DNA of 8,214 bases from Balneolales bacterium (lineage in GTDB: Bacteria; Bacteroidota; Rhodothermia; Balneolales; Natronogracilivirgulaceae), in NCBI GenBank assembly GCA_007133875.1, contig SLLW01000183.1, positions 1 to 8,214 on the forward strand, in the 5' to 3' direction. The position numbers were made by a program, and so were the translations under genes. The notes beneath the pieces were generated by a model. It searched no databases. It was not told the DNA's origin and saw only the letters and a program-made list of their open reading frames with translations. Position 1 is the stretch's first letter, and each line of letters starts with the position of its first letter. Shown one piece after another: positions 7,537 to 8,214 of the stretch.

Positions 7537-8214
7537 CTACTGCTGGAAATAGGCCTCCAGCGTTGCCAGTGTGTTTTCGTCACCGGCAATATCCTTGATC
7601 GCCTTGCCTTTTTCCAGCAATACAATCCGCTCGCACACATCGGTAACATGATTCAGGTCGTGACTCGAAATCAGGAACGTTACTTTCCGATCTGCCATCT
7701 CCTGATGTATCATCTTCTTTAACTTGATCTGCGAACTGGGATCCAGATTCTCAAACGGCTCATCCAGCATCACAATATCCGGAAATGCGATCATCGCCGA
7801 GGCGATCCCCACTTTTTTCATGTTTCCCCTGGAGAGATCACGGATATATTTGTTCCTGTTCAGAATCTCCCCCTGAAACAGGTCTTCGAATTTTCCGAGA
7901 TGGTTTTTCAGGTCGTCTGTGGAGAGGTTGTATATTTTTGCGAGAAACCGGAAGAACTCATTTGGTGTGAGAAAATCGACCAGTGAGTGTTCATCCAGAT
8001 ATGAGCCCACATACCGTTTCCACTCCTCATCCTCCCGGACATCCCGTCCGTTAATCAGGACCTTTCCATCGGTCGGACGGATCATATCCAGCATGAGCCG
8101 GAATAGTGTCGTTTTACCGGCGCCGTTATTTCCAACCAGCCCGAAACACTCCCCCGACGGTATCTCCAGCCGGTCTATGTCCAGGACCACTTCGCTGCCG
8201 TACGCTTTTTTCAG
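7537..8214 (-). CDS. ABC transporter ATP-binding protein, 5' end outside window
   Basis: The frame is open to the right edge of the window, giving 225 residues; only about 5-15 N-terminal residues should be missing. The GTG at 8188-8190 is internal, because the residues before it (LKKAYGSE) form the usual first strand and A-loop Tyr. Visible motifs, numbered from the window edge: Walker A GNNGAGKTT (28-36), signature LSRGNMKK (127-134), Walker B IVMLDEP with D151 and catalytic E152, D-loop LD (157-158), and H-loop H185 in ISSHDL. The Q-loop region reads VGSYLDEHSL, without the usual Gln. The whole reads as a single-domain ATPase that powers an ABC-2-type permease. The combination of a YLDE-type Q-loop, FLTPNEFF and GEILNRNKYIRDLSRGN resembles ATPases partnered with DUF5687 membrane proteins in Bacteroidota; this is from memory of the family. 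No permease is in the window, so it should lie upstream, beyond the right edge. Confidence 0.93.
   Translation of the reverse strand: MKKAYGSEVVLDIDRLEIPSGECFGLVGNNGAGKTTLFRLMLDMIRPTDGKVLINGRDVREDEEWKRYVGSYLDEHSLVDFLTPNEFFRFLAKIYNLSTDDLKNHLGKFEDLFQGEILNRNKYIRDLSRGNMKKVGIASAMIAFPDIVMLDEPFENLDPSSQIKLKKMIHQEMADRKVTFLISSHDLNHVTDVCERIVLLEKGKAIKDIAGDENTLATLEAYFQQ

Overview
The window looks like ordinary chromosomal sequence from a Bacteroidota/Balneolota-type bacterium. Three things point there: a TPR lipoprotein, DUF4292 lipoprotein and EnvC-like protein in a row, lipoproteins with Bacteroidota-style lipoboxes, and no Shine-Dalgarno sequence before any start codon. Balneolota (Balneolales) is my best guess from the style of the proteins and the roughly 50% G+C judged by eye, but I could not run a phylogenetic test. 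No tRNA, rRNA, CRISPR array, insertion sequence, phage gene or integration site was seen.

Layout, left to right. Bases 1-321 (+) are the C-terminal third of a fructosamine kinase family protein cut by the window edge. After a short gap comes a tight three-gene plus-strand unit (448-4333): a TPR-repeat lipoprotein, a DUF4292 LolB-like lipoprotein 5 bp downstream, and an EnvC-like coiled-coil/LytM protein overlapping it by ATGA. A small four-helix membrane protein of unknown function (4384-4827, +) follows. It converges, with only 8 bp between stop codons, on a large exported M14 zinc carboxypeptidase on the minus strand (4838-7403). Upstream of that, also on the minus strand, is an ABC transporter ATPase (7537 to the right edge) whose first few residues lie outside the window.

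How the genes fit together. The three-gene unit is an envelope module. The TPR protein and the DUF4292 protein are predicted lipoproteins. The EnvC-like protein is exported and has lost every zinc ligand of the LytM peptidase fold, so it should act as a regulator of peptidoglycan amidases rather than as a hydrolase. The M14 enzyme is catalytically intact and probably degrades peptides outside the cytoplasm. The ABC ATPase resembles those that pair with a DUF5687 membrane protein in Bacteroidota. The fructosamine kinase is a cytoplasmic protein-repair enzyme without an obvious link to the rest.

I did not find a convincing undescribed system. The points most worth a second look are the pseudo-enzyme state of the EnvC-like protein and its coupling to the LolB-like lipoprotein, the unknown membrane protein next to it, and the start-site question for the TPR gene.
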